The notes under the pieces are model-generated. The model saw only the letters and a list, made by a program, of their open reading frames with translations, was not told the DNA's origin and made no database searches. From Oscillospiraceae bacterium (lineage in GTDB: Bacteria; Bacillota; Clostridia; Oscillospirales; CAG-272): a stretch of 64,000 nt of DNA. Both the position numbers and the translations under genes were made by a program. Where the stretch lies: NCBI GenBank assembly GCA_015063905.1, contig SVTF01000001.1:1-64000 (forward strand), read 5' to 3'. This document shows positions 50,176-58,760 of this stretch, one piece after another (position 1 is the stretch's first letter; each line of letters starts with the position of its first letter).

Positions 50176-52056
50176 TCAGTCTTCCTTTTTCTTGAAGGAA
50201 ATAAGACCGATAGCCGCAACAGCAACTATAGCCATAGCGCCGAATCCCGCTACAGATCCACATCCGTCGGACTTCTTATCGTCGTCCCCGTCGTCATTAT
50301 CAGAGGGCTTTTCAGTCTTGGACGTTGTCGTCTCTTTGTCCTCAGCCTTAGTTGTCTCCTCGTCGGGAGCTACAGTAGTTTCCTCATCGGGAGCAGTAGT
50401 TTCCTCGTCGGGAGCTGTTGATTCCTCATCGGGAGCAGTAGTTTCCTCGTCGGGAGCAGTGGTATCCTCATCGGGAGCTGTAGTCTCCTCGGTGGGAGCG
50501 GTGGTCTCCTCGTCGGGAGCAGTTGTCTCCTCGTCGGGAGTTGTTGTTTCTTCCTCAAGAACGAGATTATCATCATAATATGCCTGCATGAACGCCTCGC
50601 CCTCTTCCTGAGTTGCGAAGTTGGACAAGCTGATTATCTCAAACTCGTTGCGTCCGAGCTCCTCATACTTAATGCCGATGAAGTTAAGCATAAAGCCATG
50701 TATTCTCTGCGCTTCCTCGTATTCCGCTGCATAGTCCGACATATCAAGACAGAATACAGAATAAGTATTTCCTTCGGAATCTGTTTCATTAAGATCAAAC
50801 AATTTTTCAAAGGTAACTCCGCCCATGAATTTACCGTCAAGCCATTCGCCCGCAAGATAGTAAAGACCAATAGCCTCGAGATCCTCACATCCCGGGTCTA
50901 CCTTACCATCATAGTTATGATCCTTATAAACACAGGTACAAAGATTTTTGACCATAATAAACATGTAGGGGAAATCCTTAAGATCGTAAGAAACATCATT
51001 CTTAACTCTGATCAGGGGGTCTGCCTGAGTTCCGGAAACCTTGAGAAGGAAGCTACCGTCCTCGGTAATAGAGATATCTGTTCCGCCGGCTACAGATTTG
51101 AAGGACTTGTAGCTATCGGGATCTCCCGTAATATGTATAGCAGGCTCTCCTTCATCAACAGTATCCTTCGCGGCAACCTCTGAAAACTCGTTGTCACGCT
51201 GTATAGCCTTTACCCAATCCTCTTCGCTTCCAACAGGAACGTGAGCATCTTCCTTGCTCGTTCCTACCTTGGTAACGGTAACAGACGCTTCACCGTTTCG
51301 GTATGCGCTCTGGAGAGAAAATCCTACGTATGCCTTATCGTTTCTGTCCGAAAGCCATACTGTAAGAGATTCGCAATACTCAACAGGAGCCAGAACATCA
51401 TTTATCAGAACCTCATAAAGGCCTTCATCGGAATTAAATCTAATCTCAATGGTGAGTATCTGATTGCCGTCCGCATCCTCTTTATATATGTTAGGATAGC
51501 TTGCTATTGTATCTACTCTGGTTGTTATTCTTCCGTCTCCGGCGGTCTCCGTATCATCATACCACTGAAGTCTCTCCGCTTTGTTGGTCGTGCTATTGAC
51601 TCGAATAAGTGTTTCAACACCGGTTCCCCAATCTCTTCCCAGAGCGTCTTCACCGACCTGACCGAGCTGAACAGACTGCGAATCCCAAATGGAGAAGCCA
51701 AACCATCTGTCAGTTGTATCGCCACCGGAGAACGCATCTATTCTTACTTCCATATAGAATCCGCCCATAAGGGATTCCTCATCGGCTGTCTGAATGGTAT
51801 AGTAAGGTGTGTTATTGGGCCACGTAGCTCTGTATTCCGCGTACTCATCTCCAAGGGGGTTAACTCGAAGACCGTCATCGGCATAAATGTATCCGGGAAC
51901 GGATTTACGGTCATCCTCAGGAATGTCATCGAACAAGTCTTCTCTCGCGATAGTCACAGCAAACGCGTCTCCTGCTGCCGAAGCAGGAAGAATGCACACT
52001 GCAAGTGTCGAAAGGATCATCGCTACCGCAATAATGAATGAAACTGTTTTTTTCAT
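50176..52056 (-). CDS. Secreted surface protein with TTAPDEE stalk and C-terminal CGS/TM anchor, paralogue (626 aa)
   Basis: Second exported paralogue. Signal peptide MKKTVSFIIAVAMILSTLA. The ectodomain parallels the left protein: ATWPNNTPYYTIQT, DRWFGFSIWDSQSVQLGQVG, then CTCVYKDHNYDGKVDPGC with the same Cys-bounded calcium-loop-like motif. About nine stalk units (TTAPDEE with T/S/V variants) follow, then Asp/Lys linker and the tail DGCGSVAGFG, helix, KKKED. The last roughly 30 residues are identical to the left protein and nearly identical in DNA, while the ectodomains have diverged strongly. Start ATG 52056 with GGAGG; longer in-frame ATGs lie in the leader. Function unknown. Confidence 0.8.
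   Translation of the reverse strand: MKKTVSFIIAVAMILSTLAVCILPASAAGDAFAVTIAREDLFDDIPEDDRKSVPGYIYADDGLRVNPLGDEYAEYRATWPNNTPYYTIQTADEESLMGGFYMEVRIDAFSGGDTTDRWFGFSIWDSQSVQLGQVGEDALGRDWGTGVETLIRVNSTTNKAERLQWYDDTETAGDGRITTRVDTIASYPNIYKEDADGNQILTIEIRFNSDEGLYEVLINDVLAPVEYCESLTVWLSDRNDKAYVGFSLQSAYRNGEASVTVTKVGTSKEDAHVPVGSEEDWVKAIQRDNEFSEVAAKDTVDEGEPAIHITGDPDSYKSFKSVAGGTDISITEDGSFLLKVSGTQADPLIRVKNDVSYDLKDFPYMFIMVKNLCTCVYKDHNYDGKVDPGCEDLEAIGLYYLAGEWLDGKFMGGVTFEKLFDLNETDSEGNTYSVFCLDMSDYAAEYEEAQRIHGFMLNFIGIKYEELGRNEFEIISLSNFATQEEGEAFMQAYYDDNLVLEEETTTPDEETTAPDEETTAPTEETTAPDEDTTAPDEETTAPDEESTAPDEETTAPDEETTVAPDEETTKAEDKETTTSKTEKPSDNDDGDDDKKSDGCGSVAGFGAMAIVAVAAIGLISFKKKED
50357..50553 (-). repeat. 21-bp tandem repeat, about nine degenerate copies (TTAPDEE-like)
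   Basis: Same stalk unit as at 48011-48207 but with more substitutions (TTTPDEE, TTAPTEE, STAPDEE, TTVAPDEE), suggesting it is older or less homogenised. Confidence 0.9.
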
Positions 52057-52189
52057 AATAGCCTCCATTTCGCCGCGCATAGCGGCACAAATAATTTTGA
52101 TGAATCGCACACAAATGGCACTAGTATTCATAACAGATCAGTTGAGTGTTCATGGCAAACACAAAACGCTCAACTTTATCGTTAAAGTA

Positions 52190-52218
52190 AGTATATCACA
52201 CTTTGTTTTCTTTGTCAA
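52190..52218 (-). promoter_or_regulatory. sigma-A promoter of the right surface-protein gene
   Basis: TTGACA (52218-52213), 17-bp spacer, TATACT (52195-52190). The leader is about 125 nt and contains a hairpin GTTGAG...GTGTT / AACAC...CAAC near 52170-52140. Confidence 0.82.
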
Positions 52219-52289
52219 GAGGTAATTTCAAAAAAACCGTTTCACAATATCTGTAAACAAGATGTTGTTACTGTAAAAGCTAACCAAGA

Positions 52290-53258
52290 TTATATTTTAT
52301 TAAAACTCTTGCCTTGCCACAGATCGTTTTCATACATCAGCTTGTCTATATCATTTATTACAACAGTCTTTTTCCTGCTCCATTCGGGAGCCAAAAGCTC
52401 GCTTTGCATTCCGTCGCCTGTCAACCTTGCTATCACGGTGTCGGGCGGCAAAAGTGTAAGAGCCTGCGCTGTGATATCAACGTATTCTTCCTTTGTAAGT
52501 GGCGTATACTCTCCGCGCAAATACAAAGACGCCAAGCGTGTACCTTTTATCACGTGTAAAAGATGTATCTTGACTTGATCGGGCGCAAGACTTGCCACGT
52601 CTTTTACCGTTTTCAGCATATTCTCCCTGCTCTCTCCCGGCAAACCGAAAATAATATGTACACATATATTTATCTTGGACGATGCCACTCGAAGCTTTTT
52701 GTATCCGATCAAAAAATCCTCATATGTGTGTCCTCGGTTTATTGCGCGCGCCACGTCATCATTTGATGTCTGCAGACCAAGCTCCACCGTCAGCTCAGTA
52801 CGCTCCGCAAGCTCACATAGATAGCTTACGGTGTCGTCCCACAAGCAGTCGGCGCGTGTAGCAATATTCAGTCCTACTACCCCGTCCTTGCTCATAACCG
52901 ACTCAACCTTTGAACGAATTACCTCTGTAGGCGCATATGTATTAGTGTGCGCCTGAAAATAGGGGATATATTTATCTGTATTCCATTTGGATGATAGCTG
53001 CGCCTTTACTATCTCAAACTGCTCGTCAACAGGTATGTAACTTTCGGGAGCAAAATCTCCGCTACCACGCCCCGAACAGTATATACATCCTCCCGTAGAG
53101 CATCTTCCGTCTATATTCGGACATGTAAATCCCGCGTCAAGCGGTATTTTCATGCATTTTGAGCCAAACGTACGCTTGAGATAATAATCATATGTATAAT
53201 ATCTTTTGTTGGTATCACTGTTTGGGTACGGATTGCTCTGAACCTGAGTCTTTTTCAT
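52290..53258 (-). CDS. TIGR01212-family radical SAM protein (YhcC-like)
   Basis: Radical-SAM protein of 322 aa of the YhcC/TIGR01212 family, function not established. The cluster ligands follow the family pattern CPNIDGRCSTGGCIYC (near residues 46-61; three Cys of an extended CxxxCxxC type). YFQAHTNTYAP, TVELGLQTSNDDVARAINRGHTYEDF and VHIIFGLPGESRENM are strongly conserved family landmarks. Separated from the upstream aminotransferase gene by a hairpin. Confidence 0.9.
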   Translation of the reverse strand: MKKTQVQSNPYPNSDTNKRYYTYDYYLKRTFGSKCMKIPLDAGFTCPNIDGRCSTGGCIYCSGRGSGDFAPESYIPVDEQFEIVKAQLSSKWNTDKYIPYFQAHTNTYAPTEVIRSKVESVMSKDGVVGLNIATRADCLWDDTVSYLCELAERTELTVELGLQTSNDDVARAINRGHTYEDFLIGYKKLRVASSKINICVHIIFGLPGESRENMLKTVKDVASLAPDQVKIHLLHVIKGTRLASLYLRGEYTPLTKEEYVDITAQALTLLPPDTVIARLTGDGMQSELLAPEWSRKKTVVINDIDKLMYENDLWQGKSFNKI

Positions 53259-53285
53259 TTGATGTATTCCCTTTCAATACAAGCT

Positions 53286-53308
53286 CGGGCGACCCACAAG
53301 GTCGCCCG
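53286..53308. terminator. Hairpin between aminotransferase and radical SAM genes
   Basis: 9-bp GC-rich stem CGGGCGACC / GGTCGCCCG with a 5-nt loop. No clear T-run on either strand, so termination is uncertain. Confidence 0.55.
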
Positions 53309-53323
53309 TATTTGTAACAATTA

Positions 53324-54598
53324 TTAAAAAAGATACTTTTCACACGTGGCAAGCTTTACGCACACGGTGAATATCTTCATCGCCTTTTTTATGTCCTCAA
53401 GCGAGGGATATGTGGGCGCGATACGGATATTGCTATCATCCGCGTCAAACCCATAGGGGTAGGTTGCTCCGACAGGAGTCATGTTAACTCCCGCTTCCTT
53501 TGCCAACGCATACGTGCGCTTAGCGCAACCCTTCTCGGTAAAGAAGCTAATAAAGTATCCTCCGCGCGGCTCGTTCCAACGCGCTATACCGTATTGTCCA
53601 AGCTCGGCGTCAAGTATCTCACATACCGCCTTGAACTTGGGCGCTACGATGTCTGCGTGACGCTTCATCTGTTCAAGCATACCGTCCGCGCTGCCAAAAA
53701 ACTTTACGTGTCTTAGCTGATTTATTTTATCATATCCGATAGTCTGCATTCCTACAACAGACTTTATCTGTGCAAGATTTGCCTCGCTTGCTGCCATCAT
53801 AGCAACACCCGCGCCGGGATAGGTTATCTTTGACGTTGAGGCAAAATAGAACACTCTGTCAGGGTCGCCTGCCTTATCGCACTCCGCGAAAATATCAAGC
53901 AGCTTATCTCCGTCGTCATAAAGGTCATGCACAGCATACGCGTTATCCCACATTATTCTGAAATCGGGCGCACCCGTCTTCATAGCAGCAAGGCGTCGCA
54001 CCGTATCGTCAGAATAAGTTATTCCGTCGGGATTAGAGTATTTAGGATTACACCATATTCCCTTGACAGACGGATCAAGCGCCAGTGCCTCAACCGCGTC
54101 CATATCGGGACCGTTCGGTGTCATATCAACGTTGATCATTTCAATTCCAAGCGACTCCGTGACCTTGAAATGACGGTCATACCCCGGAACGGGACATATA
54201 AACTTTACCTTCTCTTCCTTGCACCAAGGTCTGTCACTGCCAACGACTCCGTAAAGCATTGCCCTGGAAAGCGAGTCATACATGAAATTGAGCGATGAGC
54301 TTCCGCCAACCATGATCTTGCTTACGGGAATACCCAAAAGATCCGAAAATATACGCTTCATTTCGGGAAGTCCGTCAAGTATGCCGTAGTTTCTGCAGTC
54401 AAATCCCGCCTCACTGACACAATCAGCCGCATCCTTCAAAACGGTGAGCATACCGTCCGACAGATCCAGCTGTTCGCGGCAAGGCTTGCCTCTGGATATA
54501 TCAAGCGACATACCAAGGCTCTTTATAGCCGCATATTCATTTATCAATCTCTCATGCTCCGCGGTAAGCTCCGCGCGGCTCATCTGACTGTACTTCAT
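53324..54598 (-). CDS. PLP-dependent aminotransferase, class I/II (aspartate-aminotransferase-like, MocR-type fold)
   Basis: Fold-type I aminotransferase, 424 aa, of the subgroup often called aspartate aminotransferase with the Aminotran_MocR domain. N-terminal [19 protein letters not shown], then [21 protein letters not shown] and [12 protein letters not shown] for cofactor-phosphate binding. PLP contacts lie in [15 protein letters not shown] and [12 protein letters not shown]. The Schiff-base Lys is in [15 protein letters not shown] (near 265). The final Arg is in [10 protein letters not shown]. The start is ATG 54598 with CGGAG. Likely amino donor-acceptor pair is aspartate/2-oxoglutarate, inferred from family only. 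Confidence 0.88.
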   Translation of the reverse strand: MKYSQMSRAELTAEHERLINEYAAIKSLGMSLDISRGKPCREQLDLSDGMLTVLKDAADCVSEAGFDCRNYGILDGLPEMKRIFSDLLGIPVSKIMVGGSSSLNFMYDSLSRAMLYGVVGSDRPWCKEEKVKFICPVPGYDRHFKVTESLGIEMINVDMTPNGPDMDAVEALALDPSVKGIWCNPKYSNPDGITYSDDTVRRLAAMKTGAPDFRIMWDNAYAVHDLYDDGDKLLDIFAECDKAGDPDRVFYFASTSKITYPGAGVAMMAASEANLAQIKSVVGMQTIGYDKINQLRHVKFFGSADGMLEQMKRHADIVAPKFKAVCEILDAELGQYGIARWNEPRGGYFISFFTEKGCAKRTYALAKEAGVNMTPVGATYPYGFDADDSNIRIAPTYPSLEDIKKAMKIFTVCVKLATCEKYLF

Positions 54599-54710
54599 TA
54601 ATAATCTCCGAACTAACTTTTTTGCCAACACGCTACTCAACAAAATGAGTTAACGCCAACAAAGGCAGGTATACATTGTCTATTTCCTCTGTTTTCAGCA
54701 CATTGTACAC

Positions 54711-54739
54711 AGTATAGCACATTCTGAATAAAAAAGCAA
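54711..54739 (-). promoter_or_regulatory. sigma-A promoter of the aminotransferase gene
   Basis: TTGCTT (54739-54734), 17-bp spacer, TATACT (54716-54711). Confidence 0.7.
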
Positions 54740-54761
54740 TAGAAATTTCAAAAAATAACTA

Positions 54762-57170
54762 TTATTTTACATTATCCCAAAATCTTCGCGCAATTTCTGC
54801 AAGGTTCTGTGCATTTCTTGCAAATTTTGCGTTGTTCCATTCGGGCGGAAACAGTGCTTTATACTTTGGCTCAGAAAATCTATCGTCGATCAATACAACT
54901 ATGCCGCGGTCACTTTCGGTACGAATAACTCTGCCCGCCGCTTGAAGAACGGCATTCATACCCGGGTAAGTATACGCATAGTCGTACCCGCATCCGTTTT
55001 TGTTCTCGTAATAATCCCGTATTATGTTGTTTTCGTCCGAGATTCCAGGCAGACCCACACCAACTACCACCGCCCCTATAAGACGGTCTCCGGGCAGATC
55101 TATTCCCTCCGAAAACGCTCCGCCGAGAACACAAAATCCTATCCTCGTTTTGCCATCGTCAGCAAATTCAGCCAAGAAAGCCTGTTTTTCAAAGGGTGTC
55201 ATATTTTTCTTTTGCTCAAGCACCTTGACCTTGGGATACTTTTTGCAAAATATTCCCCTTACTTCATTCATAAAGCTGTAAGACGGAAAAAACACCATAT
55301 AATTTCCCGGCTTTGTTGATACAGTTGCCGCGACGCAAGAAGATATCTTCTTATATGACGATTCCCTGTCCTCATACCTTGTACTGATCCCGTCCACAAC
55401 CGCAACGCACAAATTTGACGCGTCAAAAGGAGATTTAAAGCTTACCAAAACGCTTTTTTTGCCTCCGCCTAAAATATCGGCAAAATAGTCGGTTGGAGTT
55501 AGCGTTGCCGAAAAAAGCACAGACGCACATGCTCTGTCAAGGCACTGCGAAAGCTGCTGAGAGGGATCAAGACAATATAGCAAAACAGAAACGTCGGTTC
55601 CGCGTACGTTTATAAACGTAAGATAGCCGCCATCGTAGCGCTCCGCTATTTTTCTATACTCGAAAAGCTCAAATCCTATGTCTTCGACGGCAAGCCTTGC
55701 GGGATGATCGTGATTGCGTTTTTGCCACGCATCACACTTTTTTTCAAATTTTGACAGCGCTTCTCCCAACCTTTGAGGCATCTGGCGCTCAACACTGTAG
55801 CCCGCGCTTTGACCGTCACCAAAATATCGCATATTGTCACGGCAAAGCTCCGAAAGCCTTGAAAACTCGCAAATCACGTCGTTTGCTGCATGGCAAAGCT
55901 CATCATCCTCGGAAAGCATTTGAACGATCCGCTCAAATGACTTCATTTCAAGACGTTTGGAAAACATATCTCTGGCACGTGTTGGTAAATTATGCGCCTC
56001 ATCCACAAGAAAAATGTATTTTTCTCCACGCGCCTCAATGTCACTGAAATATCTTTTCAAATATACAGTAGGAGAAAACACATAGTTATAGTCGCAAATA
56101 ATTACATCACAAAGCTCCGAGAGATCAAGCGAAAATTCATAAGGACATATCCTGTGCTTCTCGGCATATTTCGCAACCGTATCACTGTCAAATATATCTC
56201 CGTTAGCAATTATATCCTCAAGCGCCGCTGACAGTCTATCGAAATATCCCGCGGCATACGGACATAACTCTCCCTTGCAATTTGAGGAAAGCCTGCCCCC
56301 TTTAAGTTTAGCGGATGCGTTTGCGCAAACACTTTCTCGCGCGGATATCACACACGTTCTCAGCATGCATCCTGACAAAGAAAGCTTTTGCATGGCAGAC
56401 ACCGCTTCCCTGCGTATGCTCTGCTTGGAGGTAAGATAGAATATTTTGTCCGCGATACCTTCTCCTACGCACTTGACTGACGGGTAAAGCGTAGATACCG
56501 TTTTGCCTATACCCGTGGGAGCTTGGCAGAACAGTCTGTTTTTATGCTTTACGTCTCGGTAACACTCCTTTATCATCTCTTCTTGACTGTCACGGAGGTT
56601 TCTATAAGGAAAACGAAGGGCCGCGGTTTTGGGCAGTCTTTCTTTTGCTCTCTCTCTTATGAAAGCTCCACGCCACAACACGTGGCAAAGCAGACCGCAG
56701 TACAGTGCGGAAAGCTCGTCTGCGGGCACTCGCTTTTGCTCAAAACAAATGTCATCATCTCCGTCGAGAAAAACAGATCTCAGAGTTACAAAGTCAAGCT
56801 CCTTTTGTCTGCAAAGAAGATGCGCATAGCAATACAGTCTTGCAAGCTCAAAGGTAACGGGCGCGCCCAGAGCAATGCGTCCAAAGCAATCGACGAAATA
56901 TTCGCCTTCAACACATAATATGCCGTCTGCCACGCCCTCGACACAAAAATATATATCTTCCGTTTTTACCGTATTGTGCAGTCTTACCGCGTCGTGATAA
57001 GCCAATCCGTATCTCGTACCAAGCTCTTGAATCAATCTTGAACGGTTCGCCGATCTGACAGAACGCGTCCCTGTCTGCCCCGCCAAATCAAGATCGCCTC
57101 TACTCAACGTTTGTGCGCAAAGCTCCTCAACCGATAGCTCTACGGTATCGCTTGATGCATTGTATCGCAC
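54762..57170 (-). CDS. XPD/DinG-type superfamily 2 helicase with degenerate N-terminal nuclease-like domain (802 aa)
   Basis: ATP-dependent DNA helicase of the Rad3/XPD/DinG group. Residues 1-190 resemble the PD-(D/E)xK-type domain that precedes such helicases in Clostridia, but the catalytic E-x-K is not evident (CVEGVADGIL, then YFVDCFGRI). Helicase motifs: Walker A CQAPTGIGKTVS (near 220), motif II FLVDEAHNLP (near 375), motif VI QAAGRVIRTESD (near 755). Four Cys between Walker A and motif II (SVCAN, SNCKGELCPY, RICPYEF) suggest a 4Fe-4S cluster. GTG 57168-57170 is taken as start behind AAAGGAGGG. Roles in DNA repair are typical of the group. Confidence 0.88.
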   Translation of the reverse strand: MRYNASSDTVELSVEELCAQTLSRGDLDLAGQTGTRSVRSANRSRLIQELGTRYGLAYHDAVRLHNTVKTEDIYFCVEGVADGILCVEGEYFVDCFGRIALGAPVTFELARLYCYAHLLCRQKELDFVTLRSVFLDGDDDICFEQKRVPADELSALYCGLLCHVLWRGAFIRERAKERLPKTAALRFPYRNLRDSQEEMIKECYRDVKHKNRLFCQAPTGIGKTVSTLYPSVKCVGEGIADKIFYLTSKQSIRREAVSAMQKLSLSGCMLRTCVISARESVCANASAKLKGGRLSSNCKGELCPYAAGYFDRLSAALEDIIANGDIFDSDTVAKYAEKHRICPYEFSLDLSELCDVIICDYNYVFSPTVYLKRYFSDIEARGEKYIFLVDEAHNLPTRARDMFSKRLEMKSFERIVQMLSEDDELCHAANDVICEFSRLSELCRDNMRYFGDGQSAGYSVERQMPQRLGEALSKFEKKCDAWQKRNHDHPARLAVEDIGFELFEYRKIAERYDGGYLTFINVRGTDVSVLLYCLDPSQQLSQCLDRACASVLFSATLTPTDYFADILGGGKKSVLVSFKSPFDASNLCVAVVDGISTRYEDRESSYKKISSCVAATVSTKPGNYMVFFPSYSFMNEVRGIFCKKYPKVKVLEQKKNMTPFEKQAFLAEFADDGKTRIGFCVLGGAFSEGIDLPGDRLIGAVVVGVGLPGISDENNIIRDYYENKNGCGYDYAYTYPGMNAVLQAAGRVIRTESDRGIVVLIDDRFSEPKYKALFPPEWNNAKFARNAQNLAEIARRFWDNVK

Positions 57171-57280
57171 ATCTATCCCTCCTTTCCTGCAAGCCTTACA
57201 CACAATTATAGCATTTTTACTCCGCATTGTCAATCACGGCAATATGAATGGCGGTTGAAAAATTACCATATTTTTAGGGG

Positions 57281-57309
57281 TTACATTTTTATCCGCAATG
57301 CATTATAAT
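57281..57309 (+). promoter_or_regulatory. Putative sigma-A promoter of the MecA-like gene
   Basis: TTACAT (57281-57286), 17-bp spacer, TATAAT (57304-57309). ATG at 57365. Confidence 0.65.
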
Positions 57310-57364
57310 AATAGTACATAATAGAAAATAGCCGCGCAGTATCAAAGCGGCGGAAAGGATAACT

Positions 57365-58075
57365 ATGGAGCTTATACCGATAAACGATTCTAAACTCAAA
57401 ATAATGCTTGATGAGATAGATATGAAGGAATACCGGCTTGGAGCAGAAAGCGACTGCGCAGACATGGAAACTCGGCGAGCGATACGCAACATACTTGATC
57501 TTGCCCGAGATCAGATAGGATTTAACACCGAGGGAGCAGAGATATTCGTTCAGCTATATACCTCTAAAAAAGGAGGGTGCGAGTTATTCATAACCAAAGG
57601 CGAAAGCTATGAAGGCTCGCAAAGAGAAGTGGGATTTTCAAGTGAGAAAATGAGTGCGCATCTACCCATAAAGGATGACCGCTCCGCGCATTCAAGACAG
57701 AAAAAGCGTGAATCCGCTAAAGGCGCGCCCTATGGAGAGCTTGCGGTACGTGACAACTCTCTTCCTTCCGAAAGAAAAAACGATATAGGAAAGCTCGCGT
57801 TTTCATTTGACGCTCTTATTGATCTTTGTAAGGTGTGTAGGATAATGCTTGAACGCGGTATAAAAGCAGGCAGTCAGGCATTGTACGACGATGCGGGCAT
57901 ATTCTATCTTTTGCTTTATAACACGGGAATGAGTGCGTATTCAAGGCTGGACAGATTCTCATTTATCACTGAATACGGGATCAAAGAAAGCTCGGATCGC
58001 CTGCTTACATATCTTGGCGAACACGGCAATACTATCTGCAACGAAGGGGCAATTGAGTTGCTTGGCAATCTGTGA
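57365..58075 (+). CDS. MecA-like adaptor protein (236 aa)
   Basis: Adaptor of the MecA/YpbH type that links substrate proteins to the ClpC ATPase for degradation. N-terminal substrate-binding half: MELIPINDSKLKIMLDEIDM through TRRAIRNILDLARDQIGF, then EIFVQLYTSKKGGCELFITK, the standard pattern (MEIxRINxxxIKxxL). A charged linker runs at about residues 95-145. The C-terminal ClpC-binding half is LAFSFDALIDLCKVCRIML, then SALYDDAGIFYLLL-like sequence. Which substrate it delivers (competence or biofilm regulators in Bacillus) cannot be told. Promoter upstream; terminator overlaps the next promoter. Confidence 0.85.
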   Translation: MELIPINDSKLKIMLDEIDMKEYRLGAESDCADMETRRAIRNILDLARDQIGFNTEGAEIFVQLYTSKKGGCELFITKGESYEGSQREVGFSSEKMSAHLPIKDDRSAHSRQKKRESAKGAPYGELAVRDNSLPSERKNDIGKLAFSFDALIDLCKVCRIMLERGIKAGSQALYDDAGIFYLLLYNTGMSAYSRLDRFSFITEYGIKESSDRLLTYLGEHGNTICNEGAIELLGNL

Positions 58076-58111
58076 TTTGCCAATGATATATTTTCAGTTA
58101 TATTTTAATAA

Positions 58112-58148
58112 AAATCGTCCTCGGCTCTTGAAATCGGGGGCGTTTTTT
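58112..58148 (+). terminator. Terminator of the MecA-like gene, overlapping next promoter
   Basis: Stem CGTCCTCG / CGGGGGCG (58116-58123 with 58135-58142 approximately, two G-U pairs) followed by T6. It overlaps the -35 box and spacer of the promoter at 58128-58156. Confidence 0.75.
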
Positions 58149-58156
58149 GATATAAT
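58128..58156 (+). promoter_or_regulatory. sigma-A promoter of the uracil-DNA glycosylase gene
   Basis: TTGAAA (58128-58133), 17-bp spacer, TATAAT (58151-58156). ATG at 58200. Confidence 0.78.
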
Positions 58157-58199
58157 GATTGTGTATTGATTTTTACCTTTTTGAAAGGATACACAAAAC

Positions 58200-58757
58200 A
58201 TGATGCTTGACGATTTGAGAAAAGCGTGCGCCGACTGCACTAAATGCTCATTGTGTGATACACGCACAAACTCCGTTTTCGGCGTGGGATGCGAAACTGC
58301 TGACCTTATGTTCGTCGGTGAAGCCCCGGGCGAGCAAGAGGATCTCTCCGGAGTGCCGTTTGTCGGACGCGCGGGTCAGTTGCTTGACAAATTTCTTTAT
58401 GCGGTAGATATCTCGAGAGAAGACGTTTACATAGCTAATGTTTTAAAGTGCCGTCCTCCCAAAAACCGTGATCCCCTCCCAGAGGAGGAGGATATGTGCA
58501 TAGGATACCTGCGCGAGCAGGTTTCCATCATCAAGCCCAAGATAATAGTGTGTCTTGGAAGAATATCTGCCATGAGACTAATAAAACCCGACTTCAAAAT
58601 AACTCAGGAGCACGGAAAATGGTTCAAAAAGGGCAACGTTCTTATGACCGCCGTGTATCATCCCGCCGCACTTTTGCGCGATCCCAGAAAAAAAGAAGAT
58701 ATGCTTGAAGATATGAAGGCGATCAAGCAAAAACTTACCCAACTGCAAGAGGACTAA
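58200..58757 (+). CDS. Uracil-DNA glycosylase, family 4 (iron-sulfur type)
   Basis: Removes uracil from DNA in base-excision repair, 185 aa. Cluster Cys: [14 protein letters not shown] near residues 10-20, plus [12 protein letters not shown] (near 80) and CLGRISAM (near 115). Motif A is [10 protein letters not shown] with the catalytic-region [11 protein letters not shown] (near 36-62), and motif B is [14 protein letters not shown] (near 153). This is the typical 4Fe-4S UDG of Clostridia and archaea. ATG 58200 or 58203 could start it. The AEC transporter follows 3 nt after its stop. Confidence 0.93.
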   Translation: MMLDDLRKACADCTKCSLCDTRTNSVFGVGCETADLMFVGEAPGEQEDLSGVPFVGRAGQLLDKFLYAVDISREDVYIANVLKCRPPKNRDPLPEEEDMCIGYLREQVSIIKPKIIVCLGRISAMRLIKPDFKITQEHGKWFKKGNVLMTAVYHPAALLRDPRKKEDMLEDMKAIKQKLTQLQED

Positions 58758-58760
58758 AAA

